Assembly: GCA_958450365.1 (NCBI GenBank)
Contig: CAUEEP010000936.1
Span: forward strand, 100,001 to 164,000
Length of the DNA stretch: 64,000 nucleotides
Origin: Mesorhabditis belari
Lineage: Eukaryota > Nematoda > Chromadorea > Rhabditida > Rhabditidae
Direction: 5' to 3'
In this document: positions 45,090-56,954 of the stretch, piece after piece
Layout of the letters: every line of letters begins with the position of its first letter
How positions within the stretch are numbered: the first letter of the stretch is position 1
Program-made: the position numbers and the translations under genes
The notes under the pieces: generated by a model
Database searches by the model: none
What the model was told of the DNA's origin: nothing
Seen by the model: the letters and a program-made list of their open reading frames with translations, nothing else

Positions 45090-47567
45090 TTATCGCCTTG
45101 CTGCAGCAAAAACGGCAGCCAAAAGCCCGCCGACAAGTACTGCACCGCCGCCGATCACCGCTGCACCGAGAAGGCCTTCTAAAGCTTTTAAATGATAAAG
45201 TATCATTTTTTTTAGTACAGTAGTTATACTTATCTTGTCTTTATATTATGCACAAGTTAAGTAGAAAGTTTGGTAGCATTTTTATAAGATATTTAGCTGC
45301 TTTAAAATGAATATGTTTTATTGCCGGGTAAATCGTATGCAGACTGTTTTAAAGTCAAGTAAAGTAAGTATAACGAACAAGGAAAAGTATAACGAACAAT
45401 TGAATTTGACAACCATCAACTTACTTATCCAGATCAAAGCTAGTACTATCAGCTTAATCCAAAACCTTAAGCTTAATACTGGATGAACAATCCAGTATTT
45501 TCACAACTAATTCAAGCTTATAAAAGCAAAAAGATAAATAGCTGGGCTTATCGGTTTTGGATTAAGCTGATAGTACTAGCTTTGATCTGGATAAGTAAGT
45601 TGATGGTTGTCAAATTCAATTGTTCGTTATACTTTTCCTTGGCTACCTACACTGCCGAACAAAATTATAGGACCAAGAGTTTTTAGAGAAAAAAAATGAC
45701 CAGTCCATTCTTGAAATTAAGCAAAAGTCCAAAGTTAAGTTATTCTGTTTCATAAAATATTAGTATCACTAAAAGTAAATAAAGAGCACGAACTTCTTCA
45801 TACAAATTTCTTCTTATCAAACTTTGCCGGACAAATTTATAGGACCTTTACATTGGAAGTCTATAAAGACTGAATTTAAGAGTATTTTAACAGAAGATAT
45901 TCTGTTGAAATGAAATCTGATGAAACCAAGTTTTTCAAGCGTAAAAACTTCAAAGATTATTTCTACAGTTTAAAAAAATTTTCGTTCTTGAAGGACAGAC
46001 CTAAGAGTAAAATAAACTCAAAATTTCCTACATTTTTCTCAACTTTAGGTCTGTAATTCTTCAAGAACGAAAGTTTTTGTAAATTGTAGAAATAATATTT
46101 GAAGCTTTTTACGCTTGAAAAACTTGGTTTCAGTAGCATATCTTCTGTTAAACTACCTTTACATTCCAGTCTTTAAAAACTTCCAATGTAGAGGTTCTAT
46201 AATTTTGTCCAGCATTGAATTTAGCCTTTCCTTTACCTCGTTTCATTTTCTTCTCAATGATCTCTTTGAGCTCTCGTGCTTGTCGATTGTGAGTCTCCAC
46301 CGCCAAGAGGACATCCAAGTAAGCCAATGCTCGATCATAGTCCTGAATTTTGATTATTTGGATAAGTTTTGTTATTTAAGAATCATTCTTATAGTTAACC
46401 TAATTGTAAGAAAGTTGTGCTTTAGATAGCTTTTAAAACCATTTTTCAACCTTTAGTCGTGCATTTGCAATGGCCAAATAGTAGACGTAGTCTCGTTTGG
46501 GCATCTCGTCGGGTTCTTTTCGGAGGAGATCTAAAAAGTTGATTACGCCATCGAGCATAGATAGATCAGTAATTTTACTATTACTATTAGAAAGATTTTA
46601 CCCTCCAGCAATCGAATCCCTTCATTCACATCTTGTTTCGTTGACTTGATCAACCCGTGAGCATAGCAGAATGTGGCGGCCACTGTAGGCGCTCCAGTCT
46701 TGATTCCCCGCTCGTAATCGTCTCGGAAACGCTAAAATAGCTTTGATTTTGTTGGTGACAGTATAGCAATCTCAAAACAAAATCTCAATCAGCACTGATT
46801 GCTTCAGATTTACTGCATTCTTAAAGTCTGGCTTAAAGATTGACCTAAATTGCATCATCAACCTAACTTATATGATGAACAAACCAAAATGTGTCAATCA
46901 CGAAATTTTAGTCAGCTTTATTCTAACATACTTTCAAATAATTTAGCTACTAAATTATTAGCTACTTATTGCCCTTATCCTCGCAAAATATTTGCATTTA
47001 ACAAAAACTGCCCCATCTCTACTTTGTGCCGTAGTTTGCATTGGAAATCTTATGGAAATGATTGATGCTGCATTTTTCGAGATTAAGATAACCAAGTATC
47101 TTAAACATTCTAATAGAAGAGCCATCTATAGAACCGTCGCGTAATCGCCTAAGTTTACTCTCAAACAAACGCTCATATCTCGACACTAGTATGTTTGTTT
47201 CTGCACGTTTAGGTATCAAATTAAAGTAGAGAGGATGGGTGTTTTTTTGATATATATAATACATATCTTTAGCATTAACCAGCGCTTAGAAGCAAATGAT
47301 TGAAAAGTGGCAAAAACTTTTTTTATCATTTTTCAAGCATTTTGGTCAAAGCGCTGGTTAATGCTAAAAATATGTGTTATATCTCAAAAAATCACCCATT
47401 CTTTCTACTTTAATTTGATACCTAAACGTGCAGAAACAAACATACTAGTGTCGAGATATGAGCGTTTGTTTGAGAGTAAACTTAAAGATTTAAAGTAAAC
47501 TCCCACTCACCTCCAATTCATAGGGATCGATCCTTTCGTCCAGCACGTTTTCCACATCCATCAACAT
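45090..47567 (-). CDS. fis-1: Fis1, mitochondrial fission adaptor (5 exons)
   Basis: Minus-strand exons 47511-47567, 46602-46731, 46451-46530, 46237-46342, 45090-45178 join in phase to 153 residues, the usual Fis1 length. Fis1 is a tail-anchored protein of the outer mitochondrial and peroxisomal membranes that recruits fission factors. Visible features are the N-terminal arm with LDERIDPYELE, the TPR-like core (ATFCYAHGLIKSTKQDVNEG; RKEPDEMPKRDYVYYLAIAN; YDRALAYLDVLLAVETHNRQ), and a hydrophobic tail anchor (GLLGAAVIGGGAVLVGGLLA) ending in ARR. The acceptor ATTTTAG is 1 nt before the ATG, as expected for SL trans-splicing. Introns 1 and 4 (779 and 1058 bp) contain palindromic repeats; introns 2 and 3 are short. 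Confidence 0.95.
45379..45640. repeat. Palindromic repeat in fis-1 intron 4 (first)
   Basis: Arms 45379-45468 and 45553-45640 are inverses: AAGGAAAAGTATAACGAACA and GATCAAAGCTAGTACTATCA are landmarks. The loop of about 85 bp is non-coding. Confidence 0.8.
45826..46213. repeat. Palindromic repeat in fis-1 intron 4 (second)
   Basis: The ends GCCGGACAAATTTATAGGAC and the inverse of GCTGGACAAAATTATAGAAC bound arms of about 170 bp. A solo end (GCCGAACAAAATTATAGGAC) lies at about 45654, just before. Confidence 0.8.
47151..47485. repeat. Palindromic repeat in fis-1 intron 1
   Basis: Arms 47151-47288 and 47353-47485 are inverses (landmarks AAACAAACGCTCATATCTCG, AGCGCTGGTTAATGCTAAA). Confidence 0.8.
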
Positions 47568-47936
47568 TCTAAAATTATTTATTTCTGCATGAATTTTAAA
47601 AAAACAAAGAAAACATAACAAGTATTATCAAATAAATGAAATGAATGACCTATATTCGATGGATGACTCAACAAAGACTTTTTTTAATCGCGAAAGCTTC
47701 GGGAAAATGATTGCAAAAGGGAAAAGGATGACGAAATCAATAAATAGGTCTCGAAAGAGAGATTTTTGGAGGAAATTGAACAAATTTGAAGAAAATAACA
47801 TTTTCTACATATTTAACCAACAAAATTCACATTGCCAAGTGTAAAGCGCTTCACCGAAATGCACAAATTCGAATAGAACTCAAAAAATCGTACTTGTAAT
47901 CAACTATGGCAATCTTGTAGAGTACCTACCGTAAAT

Positions 47937-48195
47937 ACTGTAATAGTACCCCAACCCCATAATGACGGTGCGGAGTGTTGCGTAGTCTGGGTTTGAACGC
48001 GTTTTTCTTGACACTAGTTTATGCTAGAATGCGCGCTTAAGTATCAAAAAATAGCTGAAATTCAGGGCTATTTTTTGATACCAAAGACGTATTTTTTGAA
48101 AGTACGGGCGCTTTGAAAAAAATGAAATACTAAAAAACTTTAGCGACTACGCGACTGTACGAAGGGAATGGGGTACTATTACTGTATTTACGGTA
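47937..48195. mobile_element. MITE with CCGTAAATACTG ends, TA flanks
   Basis: The element 47939-48193 has ends CCGTAAATACTGTAATAGTA and the inverse, flanked by TA on both sides. The interior is partly palindromic (ATCAAAAAATAGC and its inverse). Confidence 0.85.
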
Positions 48196-48684
48196 GGTGA
48201 ATTTAACAGGCAATATTTTAAAAATGTACAATTTTTAATGTAAAGACGAACTGAAAAGGTTACGATAGATTGATTTATTTAAATTCTTGGGTAAAGTTAC
48301 CGTACTTTTTGATATGATTATGGTTCAGATTTAGATGAACTTATTTTTAACTTAACTTTAAATTATCTTTTAATTCTTGCAACTCTATGTGTCGAAAAGT
48401 GATTTGTGAGGAAATTGAACAAATTTTGAACAAAATAACACTTGTTCACAAGAAAATCTGCGCCTAACTATGACAAGTTTGTCATAAATGAAAACGCATA
48501 CCTTCTGGCGCACTAAAAGCTCTTAGGTTTCAAATTATGCGAGCCTATTAGGTACTAACTTTCGTTTATGGCAGAGCTAGTCTTAAAATTAAATTTCAAG
48601 ATCAGATCAAGCTCATAATCTGGGTATTCTAGCAAGGCTAAGGCTTATGGCCTTACGAGGGAACTGTTTTAGGTAGTAAAAAAG

Positions 48685-49118
48685 CTAATTACTTCTTTAA
48701 AAACACTATAATAATCATAAAGAAGTGTTTTTCGAAAGTTTTCCAAAAAAAGCAAAAAAATTGGCGGCAAGCGGAATTGAAGCCGCGAGTAGAATTGCCA
48801 TAGGTTCGTAGTCTAGCGCACTATCGCCTGGGCCGCCGCTGCTTTTACTGCTTCCCGGCGTGGCGTCCTCTTCTAGGTGAGGTCGCGGTAAAAAAGTAAA
48901 AATAAAACCGCGATCTCACCTATAAGTGGGCGCCACTGCCTACTCGAAAGAAGAGAAGCGGTGGCTTAGGGGATAGTGTGCTAGACTCCGAAACCTATGC
49001 CAGTTTTAATCGCGGGTTCAATTCCGCTTGCCGCCAATTTTTTTGCTTTTTTTGGAAAACTTTCGAAAAACACTTCTTTATGATTATTATAGTGTTTTTA
49101 AAGGAGTAATTAGCTATT
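48685..49118. repeat. Inverted pair of tRNA-derived elements
   Basis: The outer parts (about 48685-48780 and 49010-49118) are near-perfect inverses: TTGGCGGCAAGCGGAATTGA and AAAACTTTCGAAAAACACTT. Each ends in a tRNA-like unit. The one at about 48960-49038 (+) reads GCGGTGGCTTAGGGGATAG..GGGTTCAATTCC..CCGCC and can form an acceptor-like stem. The middle carries AGGTGAG.TCGCGGT pieces. The T arm is irregular, so a functional tRNA is unlikely. Confidence 0.65.
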
Positions 49119-49421
49119 TTTACTGCCTTTAGGCGTGGCCCCCTATAGGTAGGTTGCGGTTTTCCAAAAAAATTGCCGAAACTGGACACATTTTTCTTGA
49201 AAACCAGGACCTATGGGAAAAAAATTTAAAGAATACGTGTTTCTTAGAATTCTACGGGGGCGTTTTGTAGCTAGGTGCGGTTTCGAAAATCGGTGCCAAG
49301 TTGAAACAGTTCCCTAGTTAAACCTAGTTGATAGTTTAACACTAATCATTCTAGTTACTCAATTTGATTTTTACCCATAACACTAAAACCTATCGTAATC
49401 TTATCCAAGCCATTCACTTTC

Positions 49422-50300
49422 TCAATTCTGAGGTGGCTCCTGTTGATTCGAGAACTTTTTTGGTGGCTGTCCAAGCGAGAAATTCCCTCCGCTCACCGCA
49501 TTCCTCACTTCAGCCACTACATTGTTCAGCGTTGACTCGAATTGTCCATTTTTGAATTCAGCTGGGATCACCACACTGCTCGTCCTCGGCTGAGATGGTT
49601 GCTGATTTTGTGGCAAAGCCGCTTGCGCAGTTCTATACTGGGAAATCAAAGTCGGCAAATTGTTGATGACATCTTGCGGTATGTATTGCCTCAAGAAGTT
49701 GTTTTGAGACTCCAGAGTTGCCACTTTTTGCTCCAACTCGTTTATCGTATGCCGTAGCACTTCCACTTCTTCACGAACCGCAAAAGTTAAATGAGTTTTC
49801 ACCAAATCCATTGCTTGCTCAATTTTACTGTCAATTGCTACAACATTCACTGTCCCAATCGATTGCTCATCTTCGACATCCGGGGTTTTTACAGGAATTG
49901 TAGGCAAAGGAGAGGCATCGATTCTCGGAGTGTCCATTTCTTTGATCTCAGCTAGTGGCGGGTTTTCATGAAGTGTTGGTTGGTGTACATCTTTTCCTTC
50001 TTCTGTGTTGATTCTTTGTGGTGTCGGTGGTTGGGGGACAATCGATGTGACGATAATCGTCGAGCTTTCGTTTTCCGGCATTGGCTTAAAATTGGCAGCG
50101 ATTACTTTAGCGTCAGCGTCGAATTTCGAGAGGGTTTCCATGAGTTCTGGTGGCGGGCGAGAGTCGGGGAAATCCACGCATCGCCAACGGCCACGCGAGA
50201 AAGCGCCCTCGACACGGACGAGCTGAAATTTGCGCTCTTTCACTGGAGCGTTGATCGTCGATGTGGTCATCTCAACCGCCGTCTCGGCGGCGCCACCCAT
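49422..50300 (-). CDS. tsct-1: TSC22-domain transcriptional regulator (single exon)
   Basis: An uninterrupted 292-codon frame. TSC22 proteins form leucine-zipper dimers and regulate transcription and growth/stress signalling; some also act in the cytoplasm. The TSC box is at residues 156-205 ([20 protein letters not shown], then [16 protein letters not shown] and a zipper ending NNFLRQYI). A second conserved block near the N-terminus (residues 23-46, [20 protein letters not shown]) is typical of long TSC22 isoforms. The rest is Pro/Gln-rich and probably disordered. There is no intron in the coding region, unlike its neighbours. An acceptor-like AATTCCAG lies 12 nt before the ATG on this strand. 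The symbol follows the C. elegans orthologue and is inferred. Confidence 0.93.
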   Translation of the reverse strand: MGGAAETAVEMTTSTINAPVKERKFQLVRVEGAFSRGRWRCVDFPDSRPPPELMETLSKFDADAKVIAANFKPMPENESSTIIVTSIVPQPPTPQRINTEEGKDVHQPTLHENPPLAEIKEMDTPRIDASPLPTIPVKTPDVEDEQSIGTVNVVAIDSKIEQAMDLVKTHLTFAVREEVEVLRHTINELEQKVATLESQNNFLRQYIPQDVINNLPTLISQYRTAQAALPQNQQPSQPRTSSVVIPAEFKNGQFESTLNNVVAEVRNAVSGGNFSLGQPPKKFSNQQEPPQN

Positions 50301-50672
50301 TTTGAAGAGAACCTGGAATTCGGGTTTTGTTTAGAAGTTCTAGAATCTAGAAACTAGAAGTTCAATAGGTAAAGCAGAGATAGCAAACAATCTCTTAAAG
50401 CATAGTTTCTTTTGAGTTTAAGAAAATCACAAGATCAAAGGGTCCAAGGATAATGGTTCAAAAACTGCGATAACTATGAAAGATTTAACTTTGATTCTAC
50501 CTCTGGATACTTGTCGAGCACTTACCCCATACTTCATCTATGTATTACTTATCTAATGCCTAGATTGCCTCTTGGATTGCTTTGACATTTGACAAAATCT
50601 CAAAAATAGGTAGGTTTTTTGGACTAGACTGCTTCAACTTTCTACCCAACTTTCTCAGAAGTTCTCAGAAGA

Positions 50673-50865
50673 CATGGGAAAAGTCCAATCCAAACTGAAT
50701 TCCATTTTTGTTTTCTTGACCGATTCTTGGTCGATTGCTCTGAAATTTTGCCTACTGATAGAAATCGACATTCTCAGCTTGTAGACAAAATTTCAGAGCA
50801 ATCGGCCAAGAAACAGTCGAGAAAACGAAGATAGAATTAGGTTCGGCTTGGGATTTTCCCATGTC
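50673..50865. repeat. Small foldback repeat
   Basis: Arms 50673-50758 and 50782-50865 are inverses (ACATGGGAAAA.TCC.A; CGATTGCTCTGAAATTTTG). No coding sequence. Confidence 0.75.
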
Positions 50866-51977
50866 TAGTAAGTTGGATTATGCATTTGATAAAAAGAAAG
50901 TTTATGATGTAAATAGTCAGTTAGTCAGTTTGTTGGACAATTATTGGAGCTAGAAAAGTCAGCCCAAAAATTTCAAAAAGTTTCAAATCAAAAGCAATCC
51001 AGTAGATTTCAGAAGTACAAAAAAACTGAAAGATCTTAGGAGACGAATAAAAATCTAAAGAGATATGCGGATAGTTTAATTGTATACTAGCATATTTAGC
51101 TTAATAAAATCCCTTAACAAAAAAACTTCTTGGATTCCAATGAGGTAAAGAGAAATCAAAACTTACCACCCAACTTTCCCCAGTCAACTAAAAGCCTTGG
51201 ATCTACACAGCCTAACAAACTTGAACACTAACATGTGATAAAGTTAGATATTACTGATAAAATATTATTGCTAACTATATCGAAAGCGATAAACTTAAAA
51301 GCCAGAGAACTTTTACAAAATATGAGATCAAAGTTATGAAAGAAAGCCCTTTTTTCCATCAGCTGCTTCAATAGTGGTTTTGTGCAGTGTGCGGAGGGAA
51401 GAGAACACAAAAGAGAGCTCGATTCAGACAGAAAACAAAACCTTTTTGAAAAGATGGCAGAGAAAAGGCCAAAAAAATTGGAAAGGGAAAAGAATTGCCA
51501 TCACTTGACAGAAAAGAAAAATGAACAAATGAAAAGAGAGATAAAAATGCGGAACAGAAAATAATTGGCGAAAGTTTGGCAATCATTTGAGCAGTTTTTG
51601 CCAAAAATCTTGCAATTGTTGTTATTTATAAGTAATTGTACTTTTTGATTAATATATTAATAGCTGTAGTTTGAATAAATTGAAATTTTTTGTTAAAACT
51701 GCTGACGTTTAACTTAAACTTTTCACAGTGCAAATTCACAGCAATGCAGGTTTTTTTTGATTCAGAATTGAGCCGAAAATTGATACTGGGGTATTTCTGA
51801 GGTGCTAAATCAAATTCGAAAATCCAGTTATTAGATTTCGGGTTCAATTCCTTCCAAACTTCTTCTTCTTTGTTTTTAGCACTTTAGCATTGCTCCTTGA
51901 TCTTTAATGAATTGGAAATTGTTTCTAGAGACTAGAGCCTCTCAAGTACGATTCAATTGAGCAAAATATGTGTAATA

Positions 51978-52056
51978 TGATTTGAACCCGAGCAAAAAGC
52001 AAAAAGCCAATAGATTTCTTTGTCTACCGCCCTCTTATCCACTAGACCACCACCTA
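51978..52056 (-). repeat. tRNA-like repeat
   Basis: On the minus strand: GGTGGTCTAGTGGATAAGAG (A-box region), TTTTTGCTCGGGTTCAAATC (B-box region). It is related in layout to the repeats at 26653 and 57803. Stems are incomplete. Confidence 0.5.
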
Positions 52057-52314
52057 ATATTTGGTTGTCGAGTCAAAAAACCTTTTGTTGCCAAAAACTT
52101 CTTGGCCAAGTATCTCGCTTTTGAAGATAATATAGTTATAGCTGTAGTTTGAATAAATATCTCAGAGCCAAGTATCTCGCTTTTTTGGTTTTTGGCAACT
52201 TTTTTTTACTAGTATTTTCATTTTTTACGCAACTAATTTTTACAGCATCGTGATTAGCGTGGTCTATTCTATAAGGTCTAGTCGGTCCTGAATCGATCAA
52301 CGTTCGCGAGCTGA

Positions 52315-52645
52315 CAAGGGAATGACCAGAAGTGAATGTGACCGTTTGGGATGAGTCATACCTCATTCGATAGGTCTCATGATGAATATTGAGGACCAAC
52401 AAAAACTAGCTCCCTAAAGTAACTCTACAACGAGAAATAGGGCTGACAAGAAGCAAAAATGAGGTTTTTGATCCTTCTTGACGAGGCTGCAATTTTTTAC
52501 TGAATCAATATTTTTGAATAATCTTTTCTACATGTAATAGAACTTGAATGTAATTGAATTTGGTTATCAATATTCATGATGAGATCGATCGAATGATGTA
52601 TGACTCCTTCCAAACGGTCACTCCCACTTCTGGTCATTCCCTTAT
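52315..52645. repeat. Foldback repeat
   Basis: The arms contain AAGGGAATGACCAGAAGTG..GTGACCGTTTGG..ATGA and its inverse (52315-52400 versus 52568-52645), with an AT-rich centre. Confidence 0.7.
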
Positions 52646-53248
52646 GAGTCGGTTTCCAGTTTTCTTGACATCACTATGCCCAAATTCCTGGGATCAATTT
52701 TCCCCTTAAATTTAACTGTATTTTTAATGCAAATCTACATTCTGTTAAAATCATTGTGTTATTTAAACAGCAATTAAAGTGAGAAAGTTAGTGAGTGATT
52801 TAAACAGCAATTAAAGTTTCCTACATGTAATAGAACTTGAATGAAACTAAAAAATAGCAAAATTTGGTTCTCAAAGTATTTATAAACTTTTACATTTCAA
52901 AGCTATTGACTTTTCTTTGCATAAACCTCATAGTCAGGGTAAAGTTATATAGGGTTTTTCCCGAATTTATTTAGATTCGGAAAGCTTTCAAGGCTTTTTC
53001 ATAAAGTTTTAAATGCTTTCTTTTAATCTTTGCTTTTGTTTTTAATTGTATCAATCATATTTTCAAAAAAAAATAATTTATTAGTGTGTTTCTCTCGTTC
53101 AAAGAAAAATTTCCTTATCAGAAAAATTACGAGCAAGCCACCCGGGAAAAAGCTTAAACTTTGCTTGTATGAGAAGAATTTCTCATTAAATTCAATTCTA
53201 TCAACTTTCTTACATTTTATGTGCAGTTTGCTGAAAAAATTGAATTGT

Positions 53249-56200
53249 ATGGAGCAGGAGGAGGTCGAGGAAATGAGTGAAATCTCTACACAACCACAGA
53301 ACGGATCGGAAGACGAGGATTTCGACGAGAAAGCCGATTTGCTGAACACTTTTCTGGATCTAGAAGAGTTGGACACGGATCTTTATCGGTAAAATGTTAA
53401 AAGTTTATGAAAGTTTTGAAATTCTTAGGTCTACACATCAACTACGAGGCCGGAAAGCGCACAATAGGGTGTATGGTGGACAGGTGAGTTGCCCTGGGTT
53501 AGAAAAACAGTACTTGTAACTAGAGTAGAGCTGTTCATTTTCATTTTTGATCTGACCGCCAATAGGTGTACAACGGGAAAAAAGACCCGATTTGGTCACT
53601 TTTTCAGGGTTTTTAGACCAAAAGAGAGACTTTTTAAGGGATTTTATTTGGAAATTCTGCCGTCCTGTAGAAATTCTAACTTTTTCTAGAAATCTAGAAA
53701 AAGTTGGCGTTGCTGTGGTCAAATCTCGCTTTTCAATTGACGATCAAACAAAAAATGAACAGCTTTAGGTTATCAAGAGTATATTCTTGTAAGTAAAATG
53801 CTTTCTTGAAGTTAAACAAAGTTACCGTATCTTTCAGGTTTTTTTTCGTTTAAATTAGGTTCATATTCGACTGTCCAGAGAGTCTTTTCGTTCATTTTTA
53901 TAATTCCGTTTAAGAATGACAAATCCATCAATTAATCTATGGTTTGCTTCAAATAAAAAGTGTTTATTGTTCAATTTCCAATCTTTTTAAGTCAATTTTG
54001 ATTCACTTTCAGCGCAAATTCGAGAATGAAAACGTGTTTTTTTGTAAAAATCTATAAAAACCTCTATGAAGAAATTGGCCAAATGAATTTCTCTGAAAAT
54101 TTTTCTATATACCAAACTTTTTGTACTCTATTTTTTATCTATTAACACAAAGATAGGTTTCCATAGCTCAAAGCACAAAGTTAGGTTTCCTTAGCTAAAG
54201 TGTCCAAGCCACATCATCGAGTCGTTGGCCTTTTTGACTGCCTGACTTCAAGCTCCCAAAGAAATCCAGACATAAGACATTTTAAACCCGTTTTAATGTT
54301 ATTTTGTAGGAAAATAATTGCTCTTTCTAGTGAAACAAACTGTTCAAATGGTCCATTTGTTGGTATTAAACGGAAATACGAAAAGGAACGAAAAGACTTT
54401 CTGGACAGCCTAATAGTTTGATTCATCGTGAACAAAAGTGAACAAAAAAAGTGTATCGGACAGATCTAAAGAATTGATTACAAGAGTTTTCCAAGATATC
54501 CATCTTTTAGAAACCTTATTTTGCCTTAGAATCCAATCCTTCTCGAACTCTTACAACCAGATTAAAGACAAAACACTTCAGGTTGTCGGTCAAGCTTTGA
54601 TGGCAGCACATCGAACAATCGACTCGGAGTTCAAAGCGCACAGTCTTCATTGTAACTTCTTGTATGCTGGTGGGATATTCTATTTTACAAACTTTCAGTC
54701 CATTTCAGTCGACTTGAACTACAGCATTTGACTAGTGTTACAATTCTTTCTTAAAAACCTCTTTGTATCACAAAGTATCAAGTTTCTGGAGTTGCATTGT
54801 CTTGGCCATTTAAGTAAAACTTTGGCCAAAGTAAAGCATAAAGCCTTACCGTGGCGGCAGTGGGATTCGTGCCGGCGTAGCTGATTGGTAGAGTGTTCGC
54901 CCGGCAAGCGAGAGGGCGCGGTTTCGGGTGGATTCGGGTGCGCCGACCACGTTTTGTATTCCCAACCCATAAAAGGACTTTGCCAGTATATTGGCCTCAT
55001 TGTTAGGGATAAATACTCAGCAAATTTTTGCCTGAATACATTTTTAATGTAAATTTTCGGACTACTGTAACTGATAAAGCAAAATTATTTTGTTGCCAGC
55101 TGATGCCGATCGTCCCCTCTTGTACCAGGTGTCTCGGATTCGTGACGGTCGCTCATTTGCCACTCGTTTGGTTCGAGCAAAGCAGGGTGGTCGAGCAATT
55201 TTCAGCTCTTCGATTTCGTTTCAGGTGCAATAGTTAGTAAATTTTGTTGTTTATGAGCTGGTTCAATATTTTTTTTAGAAAATCGAGCCCGACTCGATCA
55301 CTCATCAACAACGAATCCCCGACGTTCCACCGCCAGAGGAATGTGAGGATGCACAGGATTTCCTCAGGAGGTAAAAACGAACAAAAAGCTAAACGAATAA
55401 AATAATCTACTGTTGAAAATGACTTTTTAGATTGATTGCTGATCCAAAGACGGTTTCGGTTGAAGGACAACGAGCTGCTGAAGCTTATCAACAAGTAAGA
55501 CAAGAAATGATCTTGAAATTTGGGCTATCGGACATTTGATACGCCCCTTCTGCCATTGACAATCTACCTTTTAGCTCAAATATCTTGATGTTGGGCTATC
55601 CAATTTAAATGTTCTTGGTATCATTGGATGCGCCAAGTCTTTCTCTGTCGATTGGTATAAAGACTATTTAAATTGAATAGCCCAACATCAAGATATTTGA
55701 GTTCAAAGTTGGATTGCCAATGGCAAAAAGGATGGGGCGCGTATCAAAGGCCCACAGTCTGGCATTTGAGCATTTTTAATGATTGAAAGCCTAATTGCTA
55801 ACTTTTTTATATTGTTAGGCATTTCAAACTTTCAATTGTATTAAATAGAGCTTGATAGAGCCAAATATCAAAGCTACCTTCAAAATTTGACTACCTATCC
55901 AAGTTCCTGGATTCTTACTAACGATAAGTCAAAGATATTTGTTTTTTAGAAGTTAACAAGATTATATTGTCATTTTCTTGTTAATGTTTTTTCAGGTTCT
56001 GGATTTCCCAAAAACCTTTCGCATCAAATTCATCAAGCCGCGTGCCTATGTGCAGGGAGCACTCGATGAGCCGATGAAATTCGCTGTTTGGGTGAAAAAC
56101 AATGCACTTCTGGGTAAAAAGCTTTCTATACTAGAAAAGCGCTGCTTAAATTTTTGCTTGAAAATTTCCTTTCAAACTTTCGAACTTCAAACAAACTTCA

Positions 56201-56922
56201 AACAAACTTCAAACAAATTTCAGGAGAAGTTGAGCATATCCATCACTGTGTGGCGGCTTTCATTTCGGATATTGCGCCGATCGGTACCCCGATTGCCATT
56301 CATGCAGCGAAGGGATTCAGATTGGGTATGCTCAGACAATCAACACTGTAATCCTGTTTGAATCTGATTCACAATAAAGCATTTACAATGACATTTTGGA
56401 GCTTTACGCTAAGCTGGTATTCCTTTCCACTAGTTTGAAATCATGGCTTCTATCAAAACAATTGTGAAAATTAAAAACTAAACTCTCAAGCTAATTCGTA
56501 AACTTTAAGGAATGGCCGCCTCTCTTGATCACTCAATGTGGATTCATCATCACGATTTCAAAATCGATGACGATTGGGTGCTTTATGAGACAGAATCGAC
56601 GATAGCTGGTTTTTAAATAAAGGATTAATATTAATATTAGTTTAAGACTTTTAATCAGTTCAATTTTCAGCGGCTTGTCGAGCGTTGATTCATGGTAAGA
56701 TGTGGACACGAGACGGGCGAATGGTTCTTTCTTCGACGCAGGTTTCAGATTTGAAGTTGACTTTTTAAAAATCAAATTGTTAACTGCTTAACAATATAAA
56801 AGCTAAGACGCTTATTAAATTATTAAATTTTTATTTTCTTTCAGGAAATTCTCATTCGAGGCCAGCGCGACGACGAGCCAGTCGGTCAAAAGAAACGCAG
56901 TGATTCGACGTTTCTGCGATAA
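53249..56922 (+). CDS. ACOT8: ACOT8-like acyl-CoA thioesterase II (11 exons)
   Basis: Exons 53249-53388, 53429-53483, 54582-54669, 55100-55224, 55279-55370, 55431-55494, 55996-56113, 56224-56325, 56510-56608, 56671-56741, 56845-56922 give 343 residues. The enzyme family hydrolyses acyl-CoA to fatty acid and CoA, mostly in peroxisomes, with a double hot-dog fold. Signatures: RVYGGQ|VVGQALMAAHRTI and HSLHCNFLYA (first hot dog), SRIRDGRSFATRLVRAKQGG, and in the second hot dog LDHSMWIHHHDF (the Asp), YETEST..A (Ser/Thr) and STQEILIRG (the Gln), matching the Asp-Thr-Gln triad of TesB. There is an acidic N-terminal extension. The C-terminus TFLR is not a standard peroxisomal SKL signal. An acceptor TATGTGCAG lies 22 nt before ATG; AATAAA is at 56955. 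Confidence 0.93.
54868..54962 (+). repeat. tRNA-Ala-like pseudogene/SINE head (ACOT8 intron 3)
   Basis: GCCGGCG-TA-GCTGATTGGTAGAGTG is followed by an anticodon-like hairpin TTCGC-CCGGCAA-GCGAG and an acceptor partner CGCCGAC (one mismatch). Position 33 is C rather than U and the T arm does not close, so it is called a tRNA-derived repeat or pseudogene. Confidence 0.6.
55530..55752. repeat. Palindromic MITE, family P copy 2 (ACOT8 intron 6)
   Basis: Same ends (GGACATTTGATACGCCCC) and same centre (CAAGTCTTTCTCTGTCGATT) as the copy at 30774-31008. Confidence 0.8.
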
Positions 56923-56954
56923 AATCTACTTAATCAAATTTAGCTCTTTGTGTA

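Larger units (their letters stand above)
47568..49421. other. fis-1 / TSC22 intergenic space, repeats only
   Basis: Contains the MITE at 47939-48193 and the tRNA-like inverted pair at 48685-49118. No gene. Confidence 0.5.
50301..53248. other. Intergenic between divergent TSC22 and ACOT8 genes
   Basis: Divergent promoter region of about 2.9 kb. Repeats at 50673-50865, 51978-52056 and 52315-52645 are listed separately. No gene is supported in the remainder. Confidence 0.5.

Noticed and set aside
50005..50357. Long + strand frames opposite the TSC22 gene
   Set aside because: They are antisense shadows of a clearly conserved minus-strand protein.
54868..54962. Functional tRNA-Ala gene
   Set aside because: The anticodon stem pairs, but U33 is missing, the T arm does not close and the acceptor has a mismatch.
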